Shown here: one piece after another, positions 10,836-21,435 of the stretch
How positions within the stretch are numbered: the first letter of the stretch is position 1
How the letters are laid out: every line of letters starts with the position of its first letter
Source: Meconema thalassinum
Lineage: Eukaryota > Arthropoda > Insecta > Orthoptera > Tettigoniidae
Direction: 5' to 3'
NCBI GenBank assembly: GCA_946902985.2
Contig: OX336389.2
Coordinates: forward strand, 1,291,016,792 to 1,291,080,791
Length of the DNA stretch: 64,000 nucleotides
Made by a program: the position numbers and the translations under genes
Notes under the pieces: generated by a model
The model's database searches: none
The model's input: the letters and a program-made list of their open reading frames with translations, nothing else
What the model was told of the DNA's origin: nothing

Positions 10836-11165
10836 GAAATGAAAATCCACAACCTGCTTCCAGTCTCCGACCGGGTCAGGAATGGAATGAATGAATCCCC
10901 CATCTAGCGGCGAGGATATGAACTGTGCCGGCTGCCGAGGCCTGACGCACTCCTCTGGGGCAATGATTAAATGAATGACAGATGAAATGAAATGATAGTG
11001 GAGAGTGTTGCTGGAATGAAATGTTGACAGGGAAAACCGGAGTACCCGGAGAAAAACCTGTCTGCCTCCGTTTTGTCCAGCACAGATCTCACATGGAGTG
11101 ACCGGGATTTGAACCACGGACTCAGCGGTGAGAGGCTGGCGTGCTGCCGCCTATGCCACGGAGGA
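10836..11165 (-). mobile_element. SINE-2 inserted in copy A gag
   Basis: A 330-bp minus-strand copy of the family at 6314-6646. It is bounded by a 9-bp target duplication TTCTCCTGT (10827-10835 and 11166-11174). Copy B shows the uninterrupted gag sequence at the matching place (about 52350), which confirms both boundaries. It is closely similar to the other two SINE-2 copies, pointing to recent activity of this family. Confidence 0.93.
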
Positions 11166-11726
11166 TTCTCCTGTACTTTTCCTAATTTTCTGTCTACATC
11201 TGCAATAATCTCTTTAGCCTTCTCTTCCATCACCCCTCTGATCTCACCTCTAATCAGCTCAAATTTATCACTAATTTCCCTACTGTTTTGTTCAAGTTTA
11301 GTATTTAAACTATCGCTCAATTCCCTATTACTCTCTTTATTTTCACTACTATTTTGTTCAAGTTTAGCGCTTAAAGCTTCAGTACTCTCTTTATTTTCCC
11401 TACTATTTTGTTCAAGTCTAGAGTTTAAAGCATCAGTACTAATTTTGTTTTGTTGCATAAATTGGAGAAGCAAACTCTCTAACCCTGCTTGACTGTTTTG
11501 ATTACCCCCCTCAGTATCGGGATTTACCTCCGACATCCCTGTACTGCTTTCATTTCCAAGACTAGCCATACTGCTCGTATCTTCACTATCCAACTGGTGA
11601 CCACTACGCAACTTCATCTCTTCCTCAACACTACCCATGCTGATACACACCGATAAATGAAAAACCCCCAAAATACAGGCACAGAAATATATACCCTTCT
11701 CCTTCCACAAATGTTATTAGGTTTTC

Positions 11727-11745
11727 AGTCCCACGTTGGTAGCGA
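11727..11745 (-). promoter_or_regulatory. Probable primer-binding site of copy A
   Basis: Just inside the 5' LTR the minus strand reads TCGCTACCAACGTGGGACT. This resembles the tRNA-Lys-complementary site used by many Gypsy elements (TGGCGCCCAACGTGGGGCT) but with several mismatches. The conserved core is AACGTGGG. The offset from the LTR end is 4 bp. Assignment is from recalled Gypsy sites. Confidence 0.5.
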
Positions 11746-11749
11746 CAAA

Positions 11750-13129
11750 TGTAACGGTTTCTATAGCCCTCACTGTGTGACAAATATACTGTTTTCTACT
11801 AAGATATGTTGTTTTAATGGGCGCCAAGACCTCAACGCTATGTTGAAATCTAAATTTGTATTTAACAACACCTAGCTCTGGTAGAACACCTTCAAGAATC
11901 TTAACTCTCAGATCGTGGTATGATTGGATCATTAACCCAACAAACAATTGTATCAGGAGAAGGAATTGGTCTATATCTAATGCTACCTACTGAAAACAAA
12001 GATTGCATGGTTAAAAGAAATGTATTTATTGTATAAAAAACAAGTATAGCAAAATTAATAATAATAATAATAATAAGTTTGAATTTAAATTGGAGCGTTG
12101 CGATTTAAATATTACCGCTAGAAAATTACGTGAAAACGGAGTCGGATAAATTACTGATTTTACTCTTATTCCCAAGCTATGAATTTACTGAATTACTGAA
12201 TATGAAACAAAGAAAGACGAGAGATTGCGTAGTTATGTGTCATTCGCGCTTACCACTGGAAATTGCCGTAGCATTTCCCTCGTACTGGATGTTGAAGTGA
12301 GCTTCCCATAGCCTCCTGGACGTCGTCATCTTCTTCGTTGTTGATGATATATTTGTAGATATGAAGATTTATGGTCCGTACATCGGAACCAACACGTACA
12401 ACCACCACGGTTAAGTTTCACAAAGATAGTCGCTAACTCCACTGAACATCGGAGCCACTCACTCGTGCAACCATACTGGTTAAATTTTATAACGATAGTC
12501 CTCCACTCCACGGAACATCGGAGCGACTCTCGCGTGCAACTATACTCGGCAAGTTCTACACAGATTGTCCTCGCTCCACGGCACGCCAAACGATATATGC
12601 ACTAGAGGGCCTCCCACTCCAGTGCCGACTTCCTGCTTACGTGGTCTCCACTGATTGGCTGACCCCTTACGCGCTACTCCCCTCTTCTGGCTCATTACAC
12701 TCGGCGGGAGGGTGAAGTCGTTTGCTTTTCCATACATCCGCCTTTTCTGGACGATGCGACCCAGCCTTGCGTCATACTACTCGACAAGATTAAGCCTGTA
12801 TCTGAATTTCCAGTGACTCATGTCTCTCAATATACCCTAACTGACGAAACTCCGTAACATTCCGTAATCACATAATTTTCTATGATATTGTCGTTCGTAA
12901 TAATTTGCTCGATAGTGTTTCCTAAGACATAGAAAACCTATCTGTATGCTTATAATTTTTATAAAATGCTCCGAAAAATACCTTAATAATAATTATAATA
13001 AATTAATAATAATAATAAATTAACATGAAAAATTCTCTTGGCTGAACAATTTGCCGCGTAAATAAATATAGAATGGCTTCCTACTGACTTATGCCAGTGG
13101 CATGAAAACCCCTCGAAAAACACGTTACA
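11750..13129 (-). repeat. 5' LTR of copy A
   Basis: A 1380-bp LTR with perfect terminal inverted bases TGTAACG...CGTTACA on the plus strand. It carries the SINE-free version of the AATAAATTAACAT site. It is followed directly by the right half of the interrupted Tc1-like pseudogene. Small open frames inside (12326-12589, 12540-12737) recur in the other LTR and are not genes. Confidence 0.92.
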
Positions 13130-13990
13130 ACACGGCGACAAGATTCAAGACGCTCTCGATGGATCACCAGGAGAGACAATCATCTGATCATCTGACAAGC
13201 ATGTGCAGAATCAGCTACTTTTGCACCCGCAGTCCAGAGACGGGTGGCACCAACGTTACTGGCCTCTTTATCGGCTCGTACCATTTCCAGGCGCTTTGCT
13301 GAAGGGAATTTGGTCTCGGGCTGCCATCGTCGCCTCCATTTGCTGTGGTGTCGGGCCCGAGAGACCTTGAACCGGATAGTCTTTAGTGACGAATCCAGGT
13401 TCTCTTTATGCTATGACGACAGCCGTGTTCATTTCTGGAGACCTCGTGGTGCGCCTCAATCCAGGGATTTCTGTGGCGCGTCATACTGTCCCCACGCTGG
13501 TGTGGCATTCTGAGGAACTATCACATTCGACAGCTGTTAACCACCAGTAGTGCAGCGATATGTGCAGGATATCCTTCAACCTCACGTCTTGCCACTCATT
13601 GCAGGGCATCCAGGCAGTCCATTCCAGCATGATAACGCTCGACCGCACACAGCGAGGATGAACAGGATGGCCTCGCACGATCGCCAGATTTGTCACCAAT
13701 CAAAAATGTCTGGGACCTCCTGGGACGACAACTAAGAATGCCGAGGGGTGCAGAAGATCTCAAGAACTAGTTACAGCAGATATGGACAGATATGCCGCAG
13801 GATACCATAGAAATCCTGTAGCTGGAGATTTTTCAGGAAATTCGATGCATATTAGCAAACTCTGATTTCCCCCCATCTGGCTATGAACTATTTCTCATCA
13901 AATGCGAATTGGATAATGTTACAATACATTGTGATACATGAACGCTGTAATGTGACGCTTGGACATAAAGTTTCACATTATTTTTAAAAT
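13130..13990 (+). pseudogene. Right half of the Tc1-like transposase pseudogene
   Basis: Continues the reading frame broken at 5033. Recognisable Tc1 blocks in shifting frames are TISRRFAEGNL (about 13270), RIVFSDESRFSL with the first catalytic Asp (about 13374), YVQDILQPHVLPLIAGHPG (about 13560), FQHDNARPHTA with the second Asp (about 13620), and a decayed third-motif region near 13690-13735. At least three frameshifts and several stops separate the blocks. No clear right inverted repeat was found, so the end is approximate. Confidence 0.8.
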
Positions 13991-14144
13991 GTAGCTATGC
14001 GAAAACAATTCACAATAAACAGTAAATTCATCGGATAACAGACCAGTAATGTGAGACAGACATCACTATCATGTGCGTGAAGTGTCAAAAGTGGAGGGCA
14101 GTACGCCAAGTTTGGCACGTTTCAGAATGATAACGTCGCCAGAA

Positions 14145-14225
14145 ACGGCAATTAAAGTTTAAAATTTCACACGACCACCATACTGGCTTCCCGATTTCGA
14201 AAGGGGCATAAGTATCCTTGTTTTA
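14145..14225. repeat. Dispersed repeat, copy 1
   Basis: The stretch with GGCAATTAAAGTTTAAAATT and the following ACGACCACCAT is about 80% similar by eye to 16050-16145 (GGCAATTGAAGTTTGAAACT then ACGACCGCCAT). Element type unknown. Confidence 0.5.
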
Positions 14226-14255
14226 TATTCCTGTTATTGTCGTCGTCTCATTTGA

Positions 14256-14450
14256 GGGGGCGTGGTGGCTCAGCGGTCTAGCTGTATGCCTCTCACCAAG
14301 GCGGTCCGGGTTCGATTCCCGGTCAAAGCATGTGAGATTTTCGAAGTGAAATGCCATGTCCTGTGGTTCGGATTCCACGTTAAAAGGAGGTCCCGTGGCT
14401 CATAATCACAAGATTCACGGTCACGTAAAACTACAATCTTCCTTTTTTTT
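14256..14450 (+). mobile_element. SINE-1, full length
   Basis: The tRNA-Glu-like head contains TGGCTCAGCGGTCTAG (A box) and GGGTTCGATTCCCGGTC (B box). Then comes a body with AAGTGAAATGCCATGTCCTG, ending ACAATCTTCC and a T run. A target duplication starting TCATTTGAGG flanks it (from 14248 and from 14451). It landed in the end of a minus-strand SINE-3. Confidence 0.88.
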
Positions 14451-14459
14451 TCATTTGAG

Positions 14460-14740
14460 GGGCTTGGATATCGTAGTCATTTAGCCCCGTCTATTTGAGT
14501 GTGTCTAATTTTTGTCTGATAACCTGTGTTATTGTGATGGCTGTAATAGTGTGTGTATTTGTAATTCAAGTGAGGTTTGGGAAGGAGGCGGCCGTGGCCT
14601 TAAGTTAGGAACCATGCCTGGGGTAGAAATGGGGAATCCAAGGAAAACCACTTCCAGGATGACTGAGGTGGGAATCGAACCCGCCTCTTCTCAGTTTTTC
14701 CTCACGAGGCGGGGTAGACCCTGTTTCATCCCGAAAACAA
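14460..14740 (-). mobile_element. SINE-3 copy, minus strand
   Basis: Contains, on the minus strand, GGTTCGATTCCCACCTCAG, then CATCCTGGAAGTGGTTTTCC, AAGGCCACGGCCGCCTCCTT and AACACAGGTTATCAGAC. It ends ACGGGGCTAAATGACTACG. These match the family copies at 15020 and 39440. The SINE-1 upstream inserted at its 3' end. Confidence 0.8.
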
Positions 14741-15019
14741 GAATTTATATTACTCTATCGTGGCACAAATTACATGCTTTTAGATGTAATAGGCAGCAAA
14801 AGAAAACTTGCAAGACTGCTACATTGGTTCATAGTTCGTAACAATCTCAGAAGTCACATCTGTGAACTGTTTCTTAGTCCTCTAATAAGTTCTGAGTAAT
14901 GGTAATTATAATTTGAATTCGTGCTAACACCATGTTTGTATGGTACTAAACACTGTTTTGACAAATGAAAATGCAAATGCAATTTTCCTTAGTTTTTCTA
15001 TCGTGGTACTAATCTGCAG

Positions 15020-15765
15020 TTTAGAAACTCTTGGTTGTCGCCCTGAAGGTACAGGTTCAATTCCCGGCTCTGTCAAGAAATTTAATTCTGGTCTGAGGGA
15101 TGGAACGGACTACACTCAACCTCGTGAAGCAAAATTAAGAAGAGGTGGGTTCAATTCCCACCTCAGCCATTCTGGAAGTGGTTTCTCGTGGTTTCAAACT
15201 TCCACTCCAGGCAAATGCCGGGATGGTTACTAATTTAAGACCACGGTCACCTCCTCCCCAATCTTCATGTTAATGGCAAATACACACACTAATACAGTCA
15301 TAGCAGAAGCTACGCTCGCTAAAGCGCAGCGCTGGGCCATGGGGCCAAGCTCTATGCGGACTCGGTAAACGTGGGTTCGAGCCCCACCGTCGGCCGTCCT
15401 TGAAATGGTTTTCCGCCCATTTTCAACTCCAGGTAAATGCTGGGACGGTACCTTCCGACAGGCCACGGCCACTTTCTTCCACATCCTTCTCCAGTTTCAT
15501 TCATCTTCATTTATTTCAGCTCTTATTAACTCCTCTCATGAGGTTGGCGTCAGGAAGGGCATCCGGCCGTAAAAACCTTCTGACACAAAGACTCTTATCG
15601 CATCTCATCTTCAACCGCGTAAGAAAACGGGAATGAGGGGTAGACATACACTACTACAGTCCATCAGGAACACAAGTTATGAGACAAGATTCTACAAACA
15701 CCGAAGTACATGGGGCTAAATTACCACGATGTCCAGGCTGCTCAAATGAACAACAACAATAACTC
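15020..15765 (+). mobile_element. SINE-3 interrupted by SINE-4
   Basis: The SINE-3 head and body run from about 15020 to 15290 (CAGGTTCAATTCCCGGCTC, then CCACCTCAGCCATTCTGGAAG). The 3' end resumes at about 15653 (AACACAAGTTATGAGACAAG to ACATGGGGCTAAATTACCACG). The intervening block is a different SINE. Near-matching TACAGTCAT and TACAGTCCAT at the junctions look like a worn target duplication. Confidence 0.75.
15291..15652 (+). mobile_element. SINE-4 nested in SINE-3
   Basis: Head with GTGGGTTCGAGCCCCACCG (B-box-like). The body has GGTACCTTCCGACAGGCCACGG. The 3' domain has GAGGTTGGCGTCAGGAAGGG followed by CATCCGGCCGTAAAAACC. The same body and 3' domain recur at 33640-33930. Confidence 0.72.
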
Positions 15766-16780
15766 TGCTAGGTTTAGATAGGATGCAATTGAGTTGTTGT
15801 TCTTTTTTTAAAATTCGCATAGCTGCCAACTTGGCTTAGTGCCTATCCAGAATTTGAAAGACATATCAATAAACATATTCTATAGTCCTCTGACTGTCAT
15901 AGCTGAGAAAGCGAATTGAATATTGAAAAATCATGTGGCCATCGTCTTGGATTCATGCTAATCAAGTCCTTTAAAGTCATATCAACAAACGTGTTTTATT
16001 GCTCTCTATTATCGTACAATATGTTAGGCTCATAGCTGCTATAGGTCCCAAGAAATGGCAATTGAAGTTTGAAACTTTGCACGACCGCCATCTTGGTTTC
16101 TCACTTCTGACGATTTTGAAGTTCGTATCCCCTCATTATCCTTTCTAATGGTCCACAATGACAAATTGATAACTCTAATAGGTTCCGAGATATTGAACTC
16201 TGGTGATACACTTAGCGTGGATTGGTGACGATTATGAAAATTTCAAAGGCATGGCTCACTTACTACCAAATTTCATTATCATCAATTCAGTCAATCAAAG
16301 GTTAATTGAAGGAACACATACACACATTGAAAAAAGTCGATCTAGTACCAACAAACATAGCCCGTCGTTTACGGGATCATAGAGTCATTGACTCTGGAGT
16401 CTTTTATCAACAGTGGCTATTGAACATGAAATGGGTTGCCTGAAGAAATCTTAGAATCTTTCCCAAACATGTTTTCCAGAAGAAAAGTGAGTACTGTATT
16501 CAGGGAACATGGAGACATTTTGGAGAGCAATTGAGATATCTGTAAATACAGGGATTTATTTATATGTGAGGAGCATCACGCGATAGTCGTGGCATGGGAT
16601 GACCACGATGCAGATAACAGACTTGTAGGCATAGAGATGACAAGGGGAGTTACAGGAGCCGGTGCTGGGTCGATGCACACGTAACAGCCGAGCGAAAAAT
16701 CCCTGCGTGACGGTCCCAACATTTAAATAAATCCCTGTATCTTGTTGCCACCAGGTTTTGCTTAACTATAACAGTATCTG
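15766..16780. other. No gene seen; one dispersed repeat copy
   Basis: Contains the partner of the 14145 repeat at 16050-16145 and otherwise unassigned sequence. No open frame above 60 codons has recognisable motifs. Confidence 0.45.
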
Positions 16781-16797
16781 ATGATGATGATAATAAC

Positions 16798-16829
<32 letters not shown>
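16781..16829. repeat. (AAT)n microsatellite
   Basis: An interrupted GAT/AAT tract grading into pure AAT triplets. Confidence 0.9.
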
Positions 16830-16830
<1 letters not shown>

Positions 16831-17463
16831 GGAAGTTTATGACGATATCTTCTAGGTCGTATCTCCTTAACCGAAGTAAAGAAACAAAAGTCCTATAACA
16901 GAAAAATGGAGGACAGCCTTGTCCTTCAAACCCTAAGAGTGGAGTAAATGATACTAACTCGATGTTCCGTGAAGAGTGAAGTACTTATTAACACTGGAAT
17001 CTCTGTCAGGAAATGAGTTAGCACATCCTTTGACGAGAAAAAGCCAGTAGAGTTAGGGTGTCAGTAATGTATACCTATACATAAAATAGTTGTGTGAACA
17101 ATCTACAGCGTTAACCTACCCCTGGTATGAGACAGTTTAAATAGCGTGCGTATGGACTCACTCTACGGTTCGTGTGAAATTAATGATAGATGATATCTAG
17201 CGACTTCTTAAAGACATGACTGATACACACGCATGTCAGAAGGATGTGCATCTCACCGTATTGCGGGAGAGCAGAGTGATTTGTAACCATCTCGAGCGCG
17301 TTCCACGAAATCATGTCTTATCCTCGAGCTTCATGTCAAGAGATGGATATGCATTGTGAAACAGCCTTACTACCGAGATTGGAGATTGGAGGCTTACTCC
17401 TACCCCCACCCCTTTGGAATGCATAAATAATTTGTAGCTTGGTCGTATTTTAGTGGTGCCTTC
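16830..17463. other. No gene seen
   Basis: Unassigned sequence without long open frames or recognisable repeat heads. Confidence 0.4.
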
Positions 17464-18092
17464 GATGAAATGTAAATGTTTTTCAGTCGGTCAACATGAT
17501 TGTACCCAAATTGTTATGGGTGTTATTCCCGAAACCTGAAGAAAATACATGAGATTACGGCATGTGGAATGAGGTAAGGCGAAAACCATCTCTTCCGATA
17601 AAACCAGCTTGCATAAATGGCAAATGAGGTGGGGGAGGGACTGTTTACATTAAAGAAAATACCGTGGCACAATAGCCCATGAACAGCCTGGCCCTAACAA
17701 ACAACCGCTGCACAGCCGTCTTGTCTGTAGATTGTGGGGTGACGTATGGTCAGCGCGTCGGGTCCCCTCGGTCGTTAATCACGGTTTTCGTGACCGAGGT
17801 GCTGCTCCACTGTCGGACAAATACTCAATTGTCCTCACGAGGCGGAGTGCACCCTTGTTTCAGCCCTCACGTCAGTTTCTAAAATCCCTTATGGAGCCGG
17901 GAAACAAACCCGGGGCCTCCGGGTGAGAGGCAGGTGAGCTACCCCCGACACAACGGGGCCGGCTATTTATATTCACACCCGACACTTAATTAATCTCATG
18001 TAATTTTTTTTCAGGTTTAGGGATTATCACGCATTACAATTTGGGTACAATCATGTTAACAGACTGAAAAGCATTTTAATTTCATTTACTAA
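17464..18092. mobile_element. Element with about 90-bp inverted repeats, SINE-5 inside
   Basis: Left arm 17464-17552 and right arm about 17994-18092 are inverted copies sharing AACATGATTGTACCCAAATT and AAACCTGAA, with an overall match near 80% by eye. Between them are a minus-strand SINE-5 (17680-17975) and a block at 17553-17650 that recurs at 32645-32765. There is no transposase. It is probably a foldback or MITE-like element. The target duplication was not identified. Confidence 0.6.
17680..17975 (-). mobile_element. SINE-5 copy
   Basis: On the minus strand the tRNA-like head GGTAGCTCACCTGCCTCTCA leads to the B-box-like GGGTTTGTTTCCCGGCTCC. The body has AGGGCTGAAACAAGGGTGCA, CCTCGTGAGGACAATTGAG and CCGAGGGGACCC. 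The body matches 41040-41280. Confidence 0.72.
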
Positions 18093-18892
18093 GAAGACAC
18101 TGAAAAATGGCTTCCAACGTGATAACGATGATGCATTCTACTAATATACGAATTTTGATGCAATTCTCTCCAATAGTTTGAATGCTAATCCATAACAAAC
18201 ACACAGACATTAAACTGAGGGTAGACAGCAATATTGTAGGGTGATAAGAAAGAAGTGAATTAGTATAAAAACACAACTTTTCAACAATAAGAAGTAACAT
18301 TGATTTTCAACAATGCTACATTAAAATTGGTTAACACGACATATATGCATGTACTGTATTGTATTGTAGGCTTTTGTGCTGAAAACAAGAAGTTGCATTT
18401 TAAAGAAAATGTGCAATGAAAAGTTATTTGTCTTTACTGAAAAGTTGTGCTTTTGACTTACAGGGGAACGGATTGCGGTGTAAAATTCTAATCTGGTTGA
18501 AATTTAGTACACATTATTCCTACAAAGTTGTTCAACGACGTAGTGAAAACCGCTCGGGCCACTTTCAATTTTTAACGCCAATATTGAACGTCGAAAACCT
18601 GCCGGGTGACGGCATGAGCGAGGAGGTGGGGAGAGGTAAAGCTGATCTTGAATCCTAGCAGCACGCAATGGCTCCCGACTACCAGGCAGCGACCTGCCGT
18701 GCTGCGATGCATTCCCTAACTTCCACCTTCCCCTCATCCCGTCATTCCTCAGTTCAGTAGGGCTATGCAAAACAAAAGTGATGTTTCGAATGAACAGGTC
18801 CCAAATCGTACCGTCATCAAGCCATGTATGTGTGACACTATCATTTCGTCTGTTTTAAATTTTACTGGCACAGACAACAATTAATGTTAAAA

Positions 18893-21056
18893 CAGGCGTG
18901 GATTCAATTGGTGGGGGGGGGGGGGGGTCACGGGGGTCATGACACCCCCTCCCCCCAAAAAAAAACGGAGACCAAATTTTTTTTGCAAACTCAAAAAACG
19001 AAAACACAATAACCAGACAAATAAAACTTAACGAATTTTAACTGAAAAACAGGTTTTATTTTTCATTTTATTCAATACTGAAAATATCTTTATTGCAATT
19101 ATTATGTTCTGTTACAATATTTACTACTTCATACCTGTTATATAAAAACGATTGTTTATATAACAAAACCAACTCGTCTATTTTTTTTAGCAAACCTTGT
19201 GATTACCGAATCGATGTTTATAGTGATGTTACGATGAATATGCAGCAATGCACGGATAGGAATTTGGGGATTTTTTCGCACCAAAAAATTTTGCCGACGT
19301 CCAAACTGCAAGCTTGGTTGGCAATTTAAGTTGTGACTTTCTCCATTTGTCGGTACCAACTCGACTTGCCAAAACTGTAACGTACCATGATACTTTTCTC
19401 GAAGCTCGATGTAAAAGTCGCAAAACACGCCGTTGCAATTTGTACGAATATTTTGGTGCGCTAAACGCATCAAATTTCTATCCATGTAGCTTGCAAAAAA
19501 ATTGGTCTGGTTTTGTACGTTTGGTTATTTTGTGATTGCGTTTCTAGTGATACCATTTTTAGCCTACTTTTCACATTTTGCAAAAATGGGGAAAAAGTAG
19601 ACTTATGAGATCGATCCGGGAAAATGTCTGTCTGTCTGTCTGTCCTTCTGTCTGTCTGTCTGTCTGTCTGTCTGTCCTTCTGTCTGTCTGGCTGTGTGTG
19701 TGTCCCCCCCTATCAACTCCTAAACGGCTGCAGCAATCAAAACCAAATTTAGTATGAGTAAAGATGTGCACCGGAATATCTCACGTCCATATTTGAAAAT
19801 GATGTCAGTGCTACCAACTGCTGAAAAAACGCACTAGAAATTTGAGCTCCATGTTGGATATTTTGGAAGGTATGCATGGGAGCTATTCCAAAATTGGCAC
19901 ACATGTAGATAAGACTATTTCAGTATAATTTCCAGGAGGCCAACCATGACAGTGTTGCCAAAATAATTTTAAGCCTTCTGATAGGTCCAATGTTTAAATG
20001 AATATAACTTCTACACTATCAATTGGATTTTAACCAAATTTTGTATGTAATATCTATACATAAACAGATATGACTGAGCGTATTCCTAAGAGCCACCAGG
20101 GCTGCCAACTGTTAATAATTGCTCTCTCTATTTATTTATTTTTATCCAAATACCAATATATCAGAAAGTATGCAAGCCAACAGCTTTAAACTATGCACAC
20201 GTATATTCTGACATTTTAGATTAATTTGGAGTAACTTATATTCGTCAGTTCTACCAACATGATTATAAGCCTGCTGATAGTACCAATTTTTAAATAAATG
20301 TAACTTCTATACTATCAGTTGTATTTCAACCAAATTTCGTATGTGCTATGTGTACCATAACAGATATGACTACAAGTATTGTTAAGAGCAATCAGGGCTG
20401 CCAACTGTTAATAAATGCTGTCTATATTGTTTTTAACCTAATATCAATATATCAGAAAGTATGCAAGCCAACAACTCTATACTTTGCACACGTGTAGCAC
20501 CTGCCATTCTAGATTAATTTGGAGTAATTAATACAAGGCAGTGCTGCCAACATGATTCTATGCCTGCTGATATGTCCAATTTTAAAATACATGTAACTTC
20601 TATACTAACAAATGGATTTCATCCAAAATTGGCACAACAAGATATCATAATATTTCAGATTATTTCTGACCAGCACACGAATGACATTGTTGGCAACACG
20701 CTTTTACGCGTGCTGATAGATCCAGTGTCTAACTGCATGTAACGTCCATTGGACTTCAACCAAATTTTGTATTCTGTACCTTAAGAGATGGAACTAAAAA
20801 TATATTCAGTCACCAGGGCTGCCAACTGTAGTGCTCTATTAGGCTGCATTATACCAGGTATATTTTGAACTAATTAGATATTTCGATATTACCAACTTAA
20901 TTTCGTCATTATTCTAGATAGGTTCATATTCTGTAGAATAATCATTGGCATGAAAAGTAGGCTGTATAGTTCTTCACGGAACTTCTTGTTTTTAACAATT
21001 TCGATTCTCTGACCCCCCCCCCCCCCCCCCCCAGGCAAACTCTAGATCCGCGCCTG
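18893..21056. mobile_element. Non-autonomous hAT-like element
   Basis: A perfect 8-bp target duplication TGTTAAAA (18885-18892 and 21057-21064) flanks it. The termini are CAGGCGTGGATTC on the left and TAGATCCGCGCCTG on the right, forming the CAGGCGYGGAT-type inverted ends common in hAT MITEs. Homopolymer tracts (G at 18909-18927, C at 21013-21032) lie just inside each end. The 2164 bp contain no hAT transposase frame. It is inserted in the loop of the Harbinger-like MITE. Confidence 0.82.
19561..20963. mobile_element. Nested repeat element with CTGT tract and tandem units
   Basis: Short inverted ends AGCCTACTTTTCA (19561-19573) and TGAAAAGTAGGCT (20951-20963) bound a block. It starts with a CTGT microsatellite (19627-19690) and then CTCCTAAACGGCTGCAG, a context I recall from repeats of many insects. 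It then carries about 2.5 tandem units of about 295 bp starting near 19971, 20268 and 20561, each with CAGGGCTGCCAACTGT and ATATCAGAAAGTATGCAAGC. It has no coding potential. Class uncertain. Confidence 0.6.
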
Positions 21057-21435
21057 TGTTAAAAACTTAACTTTACAGTCAGAATATTTACAAATGTCAA
21101 AAAGTGACAACGACGATGTTCAATTGGAACATCTGCCAAATTTTAATCCTTGGAATGTGGTAGTTTGTCTACCAAGATGCTTTGCTGAAAGTGATCGCTA
21201 TGAAAGCTGGTGGTCGAGAGCCATCGCGTGCTGCTAGTATTCAAGGTCAGCTTTACCTCTTCCTACCTCCTACCTCATACCGTAGCCCGGAATGGTTTCC
21301 GGCGTTCAATATTAGCGTTCAAAATTGAAAGTGGCCCGTGCGGTTTTCACTACGTCATTGTACAACTTTGAAGGAATACTGGGTACTAAATGTCAACCAG
21401 ATTTGAATTTTACACCTCAATCCGTTCCCTTGTTA

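Larger units (their letters stand above)
9494..11638 (-). pseudogene. gag of copy A, interrupted by SINE-2
   Basis: Capsid/nucleocapsid precursor of the Gypsy element, equivalent to the intact 585-residue gag of copy B. The likely start is the Met of MGSVEEEMKLRSGHQ at 11638, because that N-terminus is conserved in copy B while upstream residues are not. The first part is a long charged coiled coil with repeated KLEQNS-type units. Next comes the conserved capsid-like block, then an Asn/Gly/Arg-rich tail with no CCHC zinc knuckle. The SINE insertion adds 339 bp, a multiple of three, so the frame resumes. However, stops inside the SINE (the first at 10967) end translation early. Confidence 0.9.
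5034..13129 (-). mobile_element. Gypsy-type LTR retrotransposon, copy A
   Basis: An 8.1-kb element on the minus strand with LTRs at 11750-13129 (5') and 5034-6762 (3'). It is flanked by the 4-bp target duplication ACAC (5030-5033 and 13130-13133). Removing it and one ACAC restores an uninterrupted reading frame of the surrounding Tc1-like transposase, which fixes the boundaries independently. Gag and a truncated pol lie inside. Three later events damaged it: a SINE-2 in the 3' LTR, a SINE-2 in gag, and a frameshift plus a deletion of about 659 bp in pol relative to copy B. Integrase is absent. Confidence 0.92.
18461..21432. mobile_element. Harbinger-like MITE with 225-bp inverted repeats
   Basis: Arms 18461-18685 and 21207-21432 are long inverted repeats (about 85% identical by eye) starting CAGGGGAACGG on the left and ending CCGTTCCCTTG on the right. 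TTA lies just outside each (18458-18460 and 21433-21435), the 3-bp target duplication expected for PIF/Harbinger. Subtracting the internal hAT-like insertion leaves about 800 bp with no transposase, so it was non-autonomous. Confidence 0.75.

Noticed and set aside
14265..14330. Possible tRNA-Glu gene
   Set aside because: The A- and B-box-like sequences are the head of SINE-1. The acceptor stem does not pair properly, and the same head with the same SINE body occurs at 61948.
18504..18770. 88-codon minus-strand frame and a plus-strand frame at 18416-18658
   Set aside because: Both fall in the inverted arm of the Harbinger-like MITE and are not conserved in the other arm's frames.
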